DNA of 64,000 nucleotides, taken from DATFRY01 sp035489015. GTDB lineage: Bacteria; Myxococcota_A; Polyangia; Haliangiales; Haliangiaceae. Positions 39,681 through 51,171 of this stretch are shown here, one piece after another. The position numbers were made by a program, and so were the translations under genes. Each line of letters opens with the position of its first letter. Position 1 is the stretch's first letter. The DNA lies in NCBI GenBank assembly GCA_035489015.1, contig DATHKR010000006.1, forward strand, positions 1-64,000, read 5' to 3'. The notes beneath the pieces were generated by a model. It searched no databases. It saw nothing but the letters and a program-made list of their open reading frames with translations, and was not told the origin of the DNA.

Positions 39681-41656
39681 CGAGCCGCGCTGGCGTCGGC
39701 CACGGCCGCGCGGGCCTGGGCCTCTTTCTCCTCGGTGGCCAGCTCCGCGTAGGTCCCCTCGAGCTGGCGCTGGAGCTCGGCTCTGCGCCGCTTGTAGTCC
39801 GCCTCGTCGACGCGCTGGCGGCGCAGGTCGGCCTCGAGCTGCACCACCGCCTGGAGCAGCTCCTCGCGCTCGGCCTCGAGGTGGGAGAGGCGACCGCCGC
39901 CGCGGCGACCGCGGATCGCCAGGCCCCAGATGCCCCAGGCCATCAGCGAGAGCACCAGCACACCGACGCTGCGCGCCACCCAGCGCTGCCAGTGGGGCGC
40001 CGTCGGCAGGCCGGCGAACCCGAGGTGCAGCGACGCGCCGGGGTCGAGCTGGATGTTCTGGAAGATGACGAGCGGGCGGCCGTCGTCGGTCTTGCCCACC
40101 TGCGGCTTCACACCGGAGGGCGGATCGATGCGCAGGCCGGCCATCTTCTCGAACACGATCTGGCTGGGCCAGAGGCCGTACGGCATCGCCATGTCGAAGG
40201 ACGCCTTGCCCTCGACCGAGCCGAGCGCGAAGCTGGCGATGAAGCGGCGCTCGCCCGGCGGTATCAGGCCGCGCCAGACCAGACCGCGGTTCTCGTCCAC
40301 CTTGACCCGCGCGCTCACCTCTTCCTCGACCGAGGCGCCGGAGAACCCGCGCGGCAGCGGGATGCGCAGGCCCTCGCGCGGCGGCTCGTAGGGCAGCACC
40401 GACGCGTTGTAGATGGAGATCTGCAGCTGGAAGTAGAGCTTCTCGTCCTCGAGGTTGGCGCCGCCGTGGAAGGCGAACAGGACCGGCGGGGCCATCACCA
40501 GGTTGGTGGCCGCGCCGTGGCTGGAGGTCAGCTGGAACGGCATCGTCAGGAACGGGCGCGGCTGATCGACCGCGCGGGCCACGAACACCTTGTCGGGCCC
40601 GCCCTGGATCCCGGTGAAGCGCGCCTCGAGCCCCTTGGCCTCGCGCCAGTCGGCGTCGACTCGCACTCGCTGGCCGGTCTTGCCCGGCGGCGCGAACTCG
40701 GCCGACTCGAAGGGACGGCCCTCGACCGGCGCGCGCACCAGGTACTTCTTGCCAGCCGGAAGCGGCTCGAACAGCGCGCGACCGCTCGCGTCGGTCTTCG
40801 CGGTGCGCGCCGCCGGCGTGCCGGGCGCCGCGCCGGCGACCACGATCTCGACCGGGATGTCGGCGATGCCCTCCCCGCGCCGCGAGACCAGCACCTCGAG
40901 CAGCCCGGCGCGCAGCGCGCGATCGTCCTCGGGCTGCGACACCCGGCCGTCGACCGAGGCGGTGCGGCTCACGACCTGGACCTTGGTCCGCGCGACCGGC
41001 GTATCGACCCCGGCCTCGAGCAGCTCGATCTCCTGGACGTCCTTGGTGTCGCCGCGCAGGTAGACCACGATCGTGCCCGCCGCCGGGACCTCGAACACCT
41101 GGGTGTCGTCGCTGACCAGGTCGTCGACCGCCGGCTTGCCGGACGCGACCGCCTCGCCGGCCAGCATCATGCGCGTCCCGACCTGCGGCGGCATGCTGAC
41201 CATCTGGCTGACCAGGCGGTCCTCGGCTCCCGGACGGGGGAAGATGGCCAGGGCGACGTACGACTGGGCGAAGTTGGTGGCGAGGCCGTCGAACACGGCC
41301 CGTCCGCCGGAGTCGAGAGTGAGGGCCTTGTGGGTCACCTTGCCGCCGACCCCCAGGCCGACCAGGTGGATCTTGGTGCCGACCGGAAACTCGCCCCGGA
41401 CGTCGCCGAACTCGGAGCGCTTCATCGCGCCCTGGACGGCGCGCACGGTCAGCCGCCCGGCCGGGTCGTTGGCCTCGCCGCGCGCGATGCCGCTCAGCTG
41501 GCGCGGGTCGCGCATCATCGGCGGCAGATCGTCGCCGCCCTCCCCGCCCCCGGCGGCGCCCTCTCCGGCTTCATCCGGTCCGGCGTCGGCCGATTGCGCC
41601 GACGCCGCGGCAGGCACGAGCAGCGCGGCCAGGGCCACGAGCCATCCGAATTTCAC
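39677..41656 (-). CDS. Unnamed ccm-linked membrane protein with a large periplasmic region
   Basis: 659 residues. The signal peptide (MKFGWLVALAALLVPAAASA) is followed by ~540 periplasmic residues including an Ig-like/CarboxypepD-type segment around 285-330 (DIPVEIVVAG, TDASGRALFEPLPAGKKYLV). A membrane helix is at ~565-582 (VGVLVLSLMAWGIWGLAI), and the cytoplasmic tail has EREELLQAVVQLEADLRRQR and VDEADYKRRRAELQRQLEG, close to the coiled CcmI-type motif of the next gene upstream. It overlaps both neighbours by 4 bp, so it is integral to the ccm operon. It is not a known Ccm subunit. A role in holding apocytochrome or CcmE is inference. Confidence 0.75.
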   Translation of the reverse strand: MKFGWLVALAALLVPAAASAQSADAGPDEAGEGAAGGGEGGDDLPPMMRDPRQLSGIARGEANDPAGRLTVRAVQGAMKRSEFGDVRGEFPVGTKIHLVGLGVGGKVTHKALTLDSGGRAVFDGLATNFAQSYVALAIFPRPGAEDRLVSQMVSMPPQVGTRMMLAGEAVASGKPAVDDLVSDDTQVFEVPAAGTIVVYLRGDTKDVQEIELLEAGVDTPVARTKVQVVSRTASVDGRVSQPEDDRALRAGLLEVLVSRRGEGIADIPVEIVVAGAAPGTPAARTAKTDASGRALFEPLPAGKKYLVRAPVEGRPFESAEFAPPGKTGQRVRVDADWREAKGLEARFTGIQGGPDKVFVARAVDQPRPFLTMPFQLTSSHGAATNLVMAPPVLFAFHGGANLEDEKLYFQLQISIYNASVLPYEPPREGLRIPLPRGFSGASVEEEVSARVKVDENRGLVWRGLIPPGERRFIASFALGSVEGKASFDMAMPYGLWPSQIVFEKMAGLRIDPPSGVKPQVGKTDDGRPLVIFQNIQLDPGASLHLGFAGLPTAPHWQRWVARSVGVLVLSLMAWGIWGLAIRGRRGGGRLSHLEAEREELLQAVVQLEADLRRQRVDEADYKRRRAELQRQLEGTYAELATEEKEAQARAAVADASAAR

Positions 41657-42510
41657 GCGTCCTCCCGCTCTTGCATCGCCGCGGTCCGGCCGGTCGCCGA
41701 CTTGGATCCGGCCCCGTCCTCGCTCTCGGCGTCGCCCTCGGAGCTGGCGGCCGCGTCGGCCCCCGGCTCGTCGTCATCGTCATCGTCATCGTCATGGTCG
41801 TCGTCGGCGGCGGCTTCGCCCGGCTTGTCTTCTGCCGGCTTGTCGTCGGGCGGCTTCGATCCGGCCGCCGCCCTGGCTGCGGCCTTCTTCGACCCGGCTC
41901 GCGGATCCTTGGCCGACCCGGGCGCCGAGTCCGCGGTCGTCTCCACCGACGCGACCGCGGCGCTCGCGCCTGCCGGGGCGACCGACCTCGCGGCCTTCAC
42001 CTTGCGCTCCGCCACCCCCGCCAGCGCCAGCCTCGCGCGCACCTCGCGCTCGATCTCCCGATCGATCGCCCCCTGCCCGGTGGGCTTGCCGCCCTCGTCC
42101 CCCTCCAGCTCCTTGATGATGTCGATCGCGCGAGCTCGATACACCCGGCTGATCTCGGCGGCGTCCTCCTCGGACATCTTGCCCATCTCGCGGTCGAACT
42201 CGACCTCCTTGATGGCCTTGAGCAGCGCGCGCTTCTCCTTCTCCAGCTCGGCCACGCGACCGTCGGAGAGCTCGAAGCCTGCCTCGTCCGGCCCGGTGCC
42301 CTCACCCGCGGCCGCCTGCGCCGAGCCCCACAGGGATCGCCCGCACAGGAGCACCGCCAACCAGGCCATGCACAGAAAGACCACCGGAGGGCCCACGTGC
42401 CACCGGTTGATCACGAGGATCACCAGCCAGCCGGCGATCACCAGGCCCGCGCCGGCGACCAGGTCCTTGCGGCCACCCAGCCGCGCCTTCAATCCAGCTC
42501 CACTCGCCAT
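41653..42510 (-). CDS. CcmI-like membrane protein
   Basis: 285 residues. Two membrane helices (~17-34, ~42-60) are followed by ELEKEKRALLKAIKEVEFD, EMGKMSEEDAAEISRVYRAR, the cytoplasmic motif typical of CcmI N-termini (LL.al.ELefD...GKlseeD). The periplasmic TPR domain of enterobacterial CcmI is absent; instead there is a ~120-residue Ala/Lys/Asp-rich tail with an acidic run (DDDHDDDDDDDDE). It starts 4 bp after ccmF and overlaps the next gene by 4 bp. A partial CcmI replacement is inferred. Confidence 0.7.
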   Translation of the reverse strand: MASGAGLKARLGGRKDLVAGAGLVIAGWLVILVINRWHVGPPVVFLCMAWLAVLLCGRSLWGSAQAAAGEGTGPDEAGFELSDGRVAELEKEKRALLKAIKEVEFDREMGKMSEEDAAEISRVYRARAIDIIKELEGDEGGKPTGQGAIDREIEREVRARLALAGVAERKVKAARSVAPAGASAAVASVETTADSAPGSAKDPRAGSKKAAARAAAGSKPPDDKPAEDKPGEAAADDDHDDDDDDDDEPGADAAASSEGDAESEDGAGSKSATGRTAAMQEREDA

Positions 42511-42514
42511 CGGA

Positions 42515-45394
<2,880 letters not shown>

Positions 45395-45458
45395 GGAGGC
45401 CTCCGGTCGGATCGAGCCAGAGAAAAAGGGGGGTCGGGGACTGGCGAACGCCGGTCCG

Positions 45459-45944
45459 CTACCGACTGGAGCCGGCCGCGCCCTGCGAGGCGGGCGTCCC
45501 GGGGCTGGTCGAGGGGAGCAGCGTGGGCGGAGCCTTCCGTCCCTGCCGCTCGGCCTCGTATTTCGAGGGGCACTTGGCCATGAGCTCGGTCGCCTCGAGC
45601 AGCGGCCCGTCCGGCGTCTCGACCAGCTTGCCCTGGGCCACCACCTCGGCCAGATCGCGGAAGGTGTCCGGCTTGGGGCCCTTGTGAGTCACGTGAATCC
45701 GCTCGCCCTTGAACTCGAGGACGAAGGTGCGGACCGTCGTTTGCCCGATGATCTTTTCCTCGATGCTCCCGGCCTCGACGAAGCCGTGAATCTTCAGGTG
45801 CTTGTCCACCCAGCGGTCAGGCTGGACGGTCACCTCGTTCACGTGCTTGTAGTAATCCGCCTCGGCCATGGAGGAGTAGACCAGCATTCCTCCTCCGCCG
45901 GCGATCACCGCGACGGAGAGCAGTACTTTCGTTGCGCTGACCAT
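45459..45944 (-). CDS. ccmE: Haem chaperone CcmE, cysteine (C-x3-Y) type
   Basis: 161 residues. An N-terminal anchor (KVLLSVAVIAGGGGMLVYSS) is followed by the OB-fold domain: KIHGFVEAGSIEE, VTHKGPKPDTFRDLAEVVAQ, and ELMAKCPSKYEAE. The canonical CcmE has His in LAKHDENY; here it is Cys125 with Tyr129 (C-x3-Y), the variant known from archaea and Desulfovibrio-type system I*. A GGAGGGAG Shine-Dalgarno lies 8 nt before the ATG. It is the first gene of the ccm operon. Confidence 0.93.
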   Translation of the reverse strand: MVSATKVLLSVAVIAGGGGMLVYSSMAEADYYKHVNEVTVQPDRWVDKHLKIHGFVEAGSIEEKIIGQTTVRTFVLEFKGERIHVTHKGPKPDTFRDLAEVVAQGKLVETPDGPLLEATELMAKCPSKYEAERQGRKAPPTLLPSTSPGTPASQGAAGSSR

Positions 45945-46105
45945 CTTCTACGCTCCCTCCAGCTCGAAGCCTTCGAGTCGCGCGAGCGGCATTGGCAGTA
46001 CACTAGCATACACCGGGCCAATCTCTCGCGGCTCCTCTTGCCAAACCATGCCCACCTAACCCCGCATTCCTTCGAGGTACAGGATGGCGTCGCAAAGGCG
46101 ATCGC

Positions 46106-47242
46106 TCATCCGCCGATGGCCACCATATGCTTGGTGGGGCCCCCCTCCCCCCCAAGCTGGAACTCGTGTCCTTCTCGCTTGTCAGCGACGGCCGCGGCGA
46201 TCCGGGCGCGCAGATCGCGGTCGAGCTCGTCGCCCGTCCGTCCCGATCGAAGGACCTCGCGCAGGTTGAAGGCATCATCCCACGCGAGACAGGCATGAAG
46301 CTCGCCGGTGGCGGTGAGGCGGAGGCGGTTGCAGGTGCCGCAGAAGTGCTCCGACATCGCGGAGATGATGCCGAAGCGCCGGCCGGACGGCTCGACGCGG
46401 AAGTAGCGGGCCGGGCCGACCGGCCGCCCGGACGATGGCTCGGCGGAGATCGTCTCGCCGAGCGCGCCGGCGACGCGGGCCCGGATGGCAGCGGCCGGCA
46501 CGTGCTGCCCGGCCTGGTAGATCTGCCCGCCGGACATCGGCATGTGCTCGATGAAGCGCGGCGTCGCGCCGCGCTCCCAGCCGAACCGGCACAGCGCGGC
46601 GAGGTCGTCGGCGCCGTCGTTGAACCCGCCGAGGACGACCGCGTTGAGCTTCACCGCCATTCCAGCCGCGAGCGCCGCGTCAATCCCGGCCACTACCCGC
46701 GACAGGTCTCCCCGCCGGGTGATGGCGTGGAAGCGATCCGGGTCGAGGGTGTCGAGCGAGACGTTGACCTCGCCCATCCCGGCCTCGCGCAGCCGCCCGG
46801 CCAGCTCGGCCAGGAGGTGGCCGTTGGTGGTCATCACCAGCTCCTCGATCCCGGGCACGGCGGCGAGGCGGGCGACCAGCTCGACCATGTTCCTGCGAAC
46901 GGTCGGCTCACCCCCGGTCAGGCGGATGCGGCGGACGCCGAGGCCGGCGAAGACCCGCACCAGCTGCTCGAGCTCCTCGAACGAGAGCATGACCTGGCGC
47001 GGCCGGAGCTCGACCCCCTCCTCCGGCATGCAATAGGTGCATCGATAATTGCATCGGTCGGTCAGCGAGATGCGCAGGTACTCGACCCGGCGGGCGAAGC
47101 GATCGACGATCGACCCCGCCGGGACCGCGCGGGACCCCGCCGCGGCCTCCTCGCCGACGGACGCTGCGCCGGTCGCTGCCGCAGCGGTGGTCGCCGCGGG
47201 CGAATGCTTGGGAAAAATCGGGAGCTTGACCGGTCGGTGCAC
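46106..47242 (-). CDS. moaA: GTP 3',8-cyclase MoaA (molybdopterin synthesis)
   Basis: 378 residues from GTG 47242 (GAGG 8 nt upstream). An Ala-rich leader of ~40 residues precedes the radical-SAM barrel. The N-terminal [4Fe-4S] ligands are Cys64, Cys68 and Cys71 in TDRCNYRCTYCMPEEG. RLTGGEPTVRRN, MTTNG and NVSLDTLDPDRF follow. The C-terminal cluster is in FCGTCNRLRLTATGELHACL. The protein ends AIGG; the terminal Gly-Gly is the conserved MoaA tail needed for activity. moaC and moaB are not in the window. Confidence 0.95.
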   Translation of the reverse strand: MHRPVKLPIFPKHSPAATTAAAATGAASVGEEAAAGSRAVPAGSIVDRFARRVEYLRISLTDRCNYRCTYCMPEEGVELRPRQVMLSFEELEQLVRVFAGLGVRRIRLTGGEPTVRRNMVELVARLAAVPGIEELVMTTNGHLLAELAGRLREAGMGEVNVSLDTLDPDRFHAITRRGDLSRVVAGIDAALAAGMAVKLNAVVLGGFNDGADDLAALCRFGWERGATPRFIEHMPMSGGQIYQAGQHVPAAAIRARVAGALGETISAEPSSGRPVGPARYFRVEPSGRRFGIISAMSEHFCGTCNRLRLTATGELHACLAWDDAFNLREVLRSGRTGDELDRDLRARIAAAVADKREGHEFQLGGEGGPTKHMVAIGG

Positions 47243-47406
47243 GGGGCGCGCCTCGAAGGACTCTGGGCCGCTGGCCGGACGCCGTCAAGAGCGCGCCGCG
47301 CCCTGAGGAGATCCGCGGCTCAGGGGAATGTCCTTGACACGCCGAGGGAAATGGGGCATGAACCGCGCCCAAAAGCAAGGCGATCCGCGCCGGAACGCCA
47401 AAGGAG

Positions 47407-47829
47407 ATGTCCAAGCCTATGCAACATCGCGAGGAGCTGCCCAGCTCCGCTCAGGTCCGCAATCGGGCGGGCAGCTGGATGGCCGGCAGGGCCGGTCGAG
47501 AGGAAGCACCGCGCTCGAGTCTGGATGGTCTGTGGTTGGTACTGGTCGAGGGCCAGGAAGACCAGAAGCTCGGCCCCACGGTCGAGGGACGCGTGCCGAT
47601 GATGGCGCGCGCCGGCGACGAGCAGACTTACCTGCTCGGGTTCCGCAACATGCCCAGCGCCAGGAAGTTCCTGGCCAGCTCCCCCGTCGCCGGCGCCGAG
47701 CCGCGCATGGTGGTGAAGGGCAACAAGGAAGAGCTGATGCGCGTGGCCCGGGCCAACGGCGTGGTCGGCGTCCTGGTCGACTACGATCCGAAGACCGGCG
47801 GCTACGTGTCAGCCGCGGCGCTCTTCTAG
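47407..47829 (+). CDS. Hypothetical protein (unrecognised)
   Basis: 140 residues; start uncertain between ATG 47407 and 47419 (AAAGGAG just upstream). After a polar N-terminus come LDGLWLVLVEGQEDQKLG, TYLLGFRNMPSARKFLAS, ELMRVARANGVVGVLVDYDP and a C-terminus ending YVSAAALF. The alternating strand/helix pattern suggests one small alpha/beta domain. No family was recognised. Its TAG stop is the first three bases of the recurrent hairpin element. Confidence 0.6.
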   Translation: MSKPMQHREELPSSAQVRNRAGSWMAGRAGREEAPRSSLDGLWLVLVEGQEDQKLGPTVEGRVPMMARAGDEQTYLLGFRNMPSARKFLASSPVAGAEPRMVVKGNKEELMRVARANGVVGVLVDYDPKTGGYVSAAALF

Positions 47830-47846
47830 CCGACGGAGCCCGAAGG
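47827..47846 (+). repeat. Left half of the stop-codon hairpin element
   Basis: TAGCCGACGGAGCCCGAAGG matches the first 20 bases of 33168-33200 exactly; the right half is missing. The TAG again ends a gene. Confidence 0.8.
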
Positions 47847-47906
47847 CTTCGCGGTCCCCCACCGCGAATTGCCGAAAAATTGCCCCGAGATCGCCTCCGG
47901 CCGAGC

Positions 47907-48830
47907 ATGGCCGGCATGGCGATCCCGAGCCGTAGCGCGCTCTCGGCGCGGCGCAGCGACCTGCCCCGGCAGGCGCGTGCGTCGTCTGCCCCCGCATCCA
48001 CCGACGGTGACGAGGCCGTCGCCGCGCCAATCGTGAAGTGGGCGGGCGGCAAGAGCCGCCTGCTCGACGAGCTGTGCGCGCGCGCGCCCGACGGTTACCG
48101 GCGCTACTTCGAGCCATTCGTGGGCGGCGGCGCGTTCTACTTCCGGCTGCACCCGCGCTCGGCGGTGCTGAGCGACTCGAACCCGGACCTCATCAACATG
48201 TACCGGTGCGTGGCCGGCCACGTCGAGGCAGTGATCCAGCGCCTGGGCCGCCACCGCGCCGCGCACGGCGCCGACTACTACTACGCCATGCGCGAGCGCT
48301 GGAACCAGCCGGGCGGGATGGAGGCCGACGTCGAGCGAGCCGCCGCGTTCATCTACCTCAACAAGACCTGCTACAACGGGCTCTGGCGGGTGAACAGCCG
48401 CGGCAAGTTCAACGTGCCGATCGGGCGCTACGACGACCCGACCATCTTCGACGGGGCGCAGCTGCGCGCCGCCTCGCGCGTGCTGCAGCGGGCCCGGCTG
48501 GGCACCGCGCACTTCGCCGACGCGGTGAAGGACGCCAGGGCCGGCGACTTCATCTACTTCGATCCGCCGTACCACCCGATCAGCGACACCGCGCACTTCA
48601 CCAGCTACACGTCGTCCTGCTTCGGCCCCGACGATCAGCGCGAGCTGGCCGAGGTGGCCCGCCGGCTGGTCCGGCGCGGCTGCAAGGTGCTGGTGTCCAA
48701 CAGCGACGCGGCGTTCGTGCGCGACCTCTACCGCGACTTCCAGATCGACATGGTCGACTGTGCGCGCGCGATCAACAGCAAGGCGAGCGCGCGCGGGCCG
48801 CAGCGCGAGCTGCTCATCCGCGGCGCGTGA
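47907..48830 (+). CDS. dam: Dam-type DNA adenine methyltransferase, orphan
   Basis: 307 residues (start 47907; 47916 is possible). After a ~45-residue polar leader: VKWAGGKSRLLDEL (target recognition and SAM region), RYFEPFVGGGAFYFRL (FxGxG), AAAFIYLNKTCYNGLWRVNS, FIYFDPPYHPIS (catalytic DPPY) and VLVSNSDAAFVRDLY. Order is the alpha/D12 class of GATC methylases. No restriction gene is adjacent, so it is probably an orphan acting in replication, repair or gene control. Recognition of GATC is from family, not shown here. Confidence 0.9.
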   Translation: MAGMAIPSRSALSARRSDLPRQARASSAPASTDGDEAVAAPIVKWAGGKSRLLDELCARAPDGYRRYFEPFVGGGAFYFRLHPRSAVLSDSNPDLINMYRCVAGHVEAVIQRLGRHRAAHGADYYYAMRERWNQPGGMEADVERAAAFIYLNKTCYNGLWRVNSRGKFNVPIGRYDDPTIFDGAQLRAASRVLQRARLGTAHFADAVKDARAGDFIYFDPPYHPISDTAHFTSYTSSCFGPDDQRELAEVARRLVRRGCKVLVSNSDAAFVRDLYRDFQIDMVDCARAINSKASARGPQRELLIRGA

Positions 48831-48860
48831 TCGGGCGCGGCGTTCGAGCCGCGTCCAGGG

Positions 48861-50051
48861 TCAGAACATCTCGCGCATCCACGGCGCCGGCCCGGCGAAG
48901 ACCGCGGCGGCCGCGGCCAGGTCGGCCGGTTCGCCCTCCAGCCGGCCGAGCCGCGCGAGCGTGATCGGGTCGGCGAAGCCGGCGTAGAGCGCGGCCAGCC
49001 CGCGCTCGTCGACGCGCAGCCGCCCTGCCCCGCCCGGCTCGAGCTCGGCCGCGCCGTCGGCGACGCGCAGCCAGAAGCGCCCGGCGTTGCGGGGCAGGAG
49101 CGGGTCGGAGATCTCGAGCTGCAGCTCGGCGCGCAGGCCGACCGGGTAGCCGCGCGCGACCAGCGCCGCGCGCGCGTCGACCACGCGGAGCAGCCAGGTC
49201 TCGCTCAGCTGGACCGGGAAGCGCGGGTCGGGGTGAACCAGGAGGGCGGGATCGTCCGGCGCGGTGTAGAACGAGATCTCCTCGACCACGCGGGTCGACA
49301 GATCGCGGACGAACGCCCACAGGCGGCGCCAGCCGCGCGGCGTGATCGCGAGCAGGTCGGTGATCTCGATCCGCTGGAGCGGCATGGCGGGCGCGACCTT
49401 GCGGTAGAGGAGATAGCCCTCGAGCGCGCCGCGCTCGTCCTCGGCCAGGACGCCGTAGGCGCGCGCCCCGCCGCGCTCGCCGGCCAGCCTGTGCCAGACG
49501 TACGGGCCGCGATCGAGGTGGCCGGCCTGGTGGGCGGTGTGCTCGCGGTAGAAGGCGCGCACGAGGTCGAGGTCGCCTTCGCGGTCGCCGACCCGGCGGA
49601 GCTCGAGCGAGCGCTCGTCGATCTCGATGTGGTTGGCGGTGAGCCTGGCAAGGAAGCGACCGCCGGCCGCCTCGTAGCCGACCTTGCGGTAGAGCGACCG
49701 GGTGGAGGCGAACAGCGCGGATAGCGCGACGCCGGCCTCGGCCAGCTCACCGACGGTGTTGCGCATGAGCGCGGTCGCCACGCCGCGCCGCTGGGCGTCG
49801 AGCCGCACGCCGACCCCGGCGATCCCGGTCATCGGCACCGAGCGGCCGCCGAAGTACTGCCCCATCGGGATCAGGACCAGGCCACCGAGCACCTCGCCGC
49901 GGCGGCGGATCACGCGCAGATTCTCGTGGCCGGCGCGCTCGAACCATGCGGTGCAGTCGTCCGGAACGACCAGAAAGGCGTGGCCGATGATCTCGAGAAG
50001 GGCGCCGCGCTCGTCAGCGTTCGGCGCGCCGTGGTCGTCGGTGCCGTGCAT
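48861..50051 (-). CDS. Eis-family GNAT acetyltransferase
   Basis: 396 residues. Tandem GNAT folds: domain 1 has VPMTGIAGVGVRLDAQRRGV (acetyl-CoA P-loop, R-G-V) and LYRKVGYEAAG; domain 2 follows ~160-285; the C-terminal SCP2-like fold (~290-396) ends in MREMF with Phe last, as in Eis, where the C-terminal carboxylate is catalytic. Mycobacterial Eis acetylates aminoglycosides and peptides; the substrate here is unknown. TATAGT 17 nt before the ATG is a likely -10. It is convergent with the Dam gene. Confidence 0.88.
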   Translation of the reverse strand: MHGTDDHGAPNADERGALLEIIGHAFLVVPDDCTAWFERAGHENLRVIRRRGEVLGGLVLIPMGQYFGGRSVPMTGIAGVGVRLDAQRRGVATALMRNTVGELAEAGVALSALFASTRSLYRKVGYEAAGGRFLARLTANHIEIDERSLELRRVGDREGDLDLVRAFYREHTAHQAGHLDRGPYVWHRLAGERGGARAYGVLAEDERGALEGYLLYRKVAPAMPLQRIEITDLLAITPRGWRRLWAFVRDLSTRVVEEISFYTAPDDPALLVHPDPRFPVQLSETWLLRVVDARAALVARGYPVGLRAELQLEISDPLLPRNAGRFWLRVADGAAELEPGGAGRLRVDERGLAALYAGFADPITLARLGRLEGEPADLAAAAAVFAGPAPWMREMF

Positions 50052-50149
50052 GGCGATCCGCCGCGCGAACTATAGGCGGTCCCGCGCGACCGGGATAGGA
50101 TGGCCGCGCCTCCGGCCGTGAGGCGATCACAACCAGACAGGAGAGCGCC

Positions 50150-50404
50150 ATGCGTCTTCTCGTGACCACGATCTCGACCCTCGGACTCGCCGCGCTGCTT
50201 TCGGGCTGTGGCGGCAGCCAGAAGGAAGAAACCACGCCGGCCTCGACCGAGAGCGCCGCCCCCGCGGAGGGCGAGGAGAGCGCGCCTGCCGGTGACGAGG
50301 GCGCGGCCGCCGGCGATCAGGACGAGGACCAGCAGGCGCCGGCCCCGGCCGAGGAAGGCGCCGCCGGCGGCGAGGAGAAGAAGGAAGGCGGCGGCGGCTG
50401 GTAG
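50150..50404 (+). CDS. Small acidic lipoprotein
   Basis: 84 residues. The signal ends LGLAALLSGC with Cys20 as lipidation site, then GGSQKEETTPASTE and a low-complexity Ala/Glu/Gly/Asp tail (GDEGAAAGDQDEDQQAPAPA), ending GGGGW. An AGGAGAG ribosome site precedes the ATG. No folded domain is evident; possibly a surface or periplasmic spacer. Confidence 0.75.
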   Translation: MRLLVTTISTLGLAALLSGCGGSQKEETTPASTESAAPAEGEESAPAGDEGAAAGDQDEDQQAPAPAEEGAAGGEEKKEGGGGW

Positions 50405-50411
50405 CACGAAG

Positions 50412-50461
50412 GGCCCGCTCGCGCCGCGCGACACTCATGTGTCACCAGCGCGCAGCGGGCC
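50412..50461 (+). terminator. Long hairpin after the small lipoprotein gene
   Basis: GGCCCGCT (50412-50419) pairs with AGCGGGCC (50454-50461), with an inner GACAC-TCAT-GTGTC hairpin (50430-50443). No U-tract follows; it may end or stabilise the lipoprotein mRNA. Confidence 0.45.
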
Positions 50462-50527
50462 GTCCCGCTCGGCCCCGACCGCCGGGCACGCGCCGGGAAT
50501 CGCGGGTTGCGCCGCGCCGTCCATGGC

Positions 50528-51157
50528 ATGAGCCTCGCAGCCGCCCACGCGGTGTCCAGCCGAGGGCCAATCCAGGTGGTCGTCGCAGTCCTCCTCGCGA
50601 TCGGGACCGGGTGCTCGCTCTGGGTCGACGGGGACGTGTTTCGCTCCGGCCCGGATGACGGCGCGGGGACCGAGCCTGACGCGGGCGCCGGGGCGGACGC
50701 GGGAGCCCGGGCGGACGCTGGCGCCGGGGCGGACGCCGGGAGCGACCCCGACGGTTCGCCGGCCGACCAGTGCAGCGACGACTGCCGTCAGTGTGAGGGG
50801 GGCTGCTGCGCCGAGACGTGCGCCGGCCCCGAATGCCGGCTGGAGTGCGACCGCGAGGATTGCTCGTGCGCCCTCGACTGCGGGGGCACCGATCACAAGT
50901 GCGACGCGCGCTGCAAGGGGGCCGATTGCACGATCGACTGCAGCGGTGTCGGCGACTGTCACCCTCGCTGCGAGGAGGGCGCCGACTGCGTGATCGACTG
51001 CGCCGGGGCGGACCACTGCCGCGAGGCCGAGTGCACCGGCGGCTCGTCGTGCCTGCTCGAGTGCGCCGGCGCCGACGAGTGCGACTTCCACCGATGCGAC
51101 GGCGCGGTGACCAGCTGCGCCGGCGGCGTGCTCGCGTGCAACCGCGACTGTCCGTGA
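50528..51157 (+). CDS. Cys-rich repeat lipoprotein
   Basis: 209 residues from ATG 50528 (an ATG seven codons upstream is less likely). The signal VVVAVLLAIGTGC supplies a lipidation Cys. An Asp/Ala/Gly spacer with imperfect ADAGAGADAGA repeats leads to ~130 residues with about 30 Cys in irregular 10-12-residue repeats (GADCTIDCSG, GADCVIDCAG, ADHCREAECTG). The pattern suggests a disulfide-stacked beta solenoid. Such domains occur on myxobacterial surface proteins; binding partner unknown. Confidence 0.8.
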   Translation: MSLAAAHAVSSRGPIQVVVAVLLAIGTGCSLWVDGDVFRSGPDDGAGTEPDAGAGADAGARADAGAGADAGSDPDGSPADQCSDDCRQCEGGCCAETCAGPECRLECDREDCSCALDCGGTDHKCDARCKGADCTIDCSGVGDCHPRCEEGADCVIDCAGADHCREAECTGGSSCLLECAGADECDFHRCDGAVTSCAGGVLACNRDCP

Positions 51158-51171
51158 GGCGGCGAGCAGGG

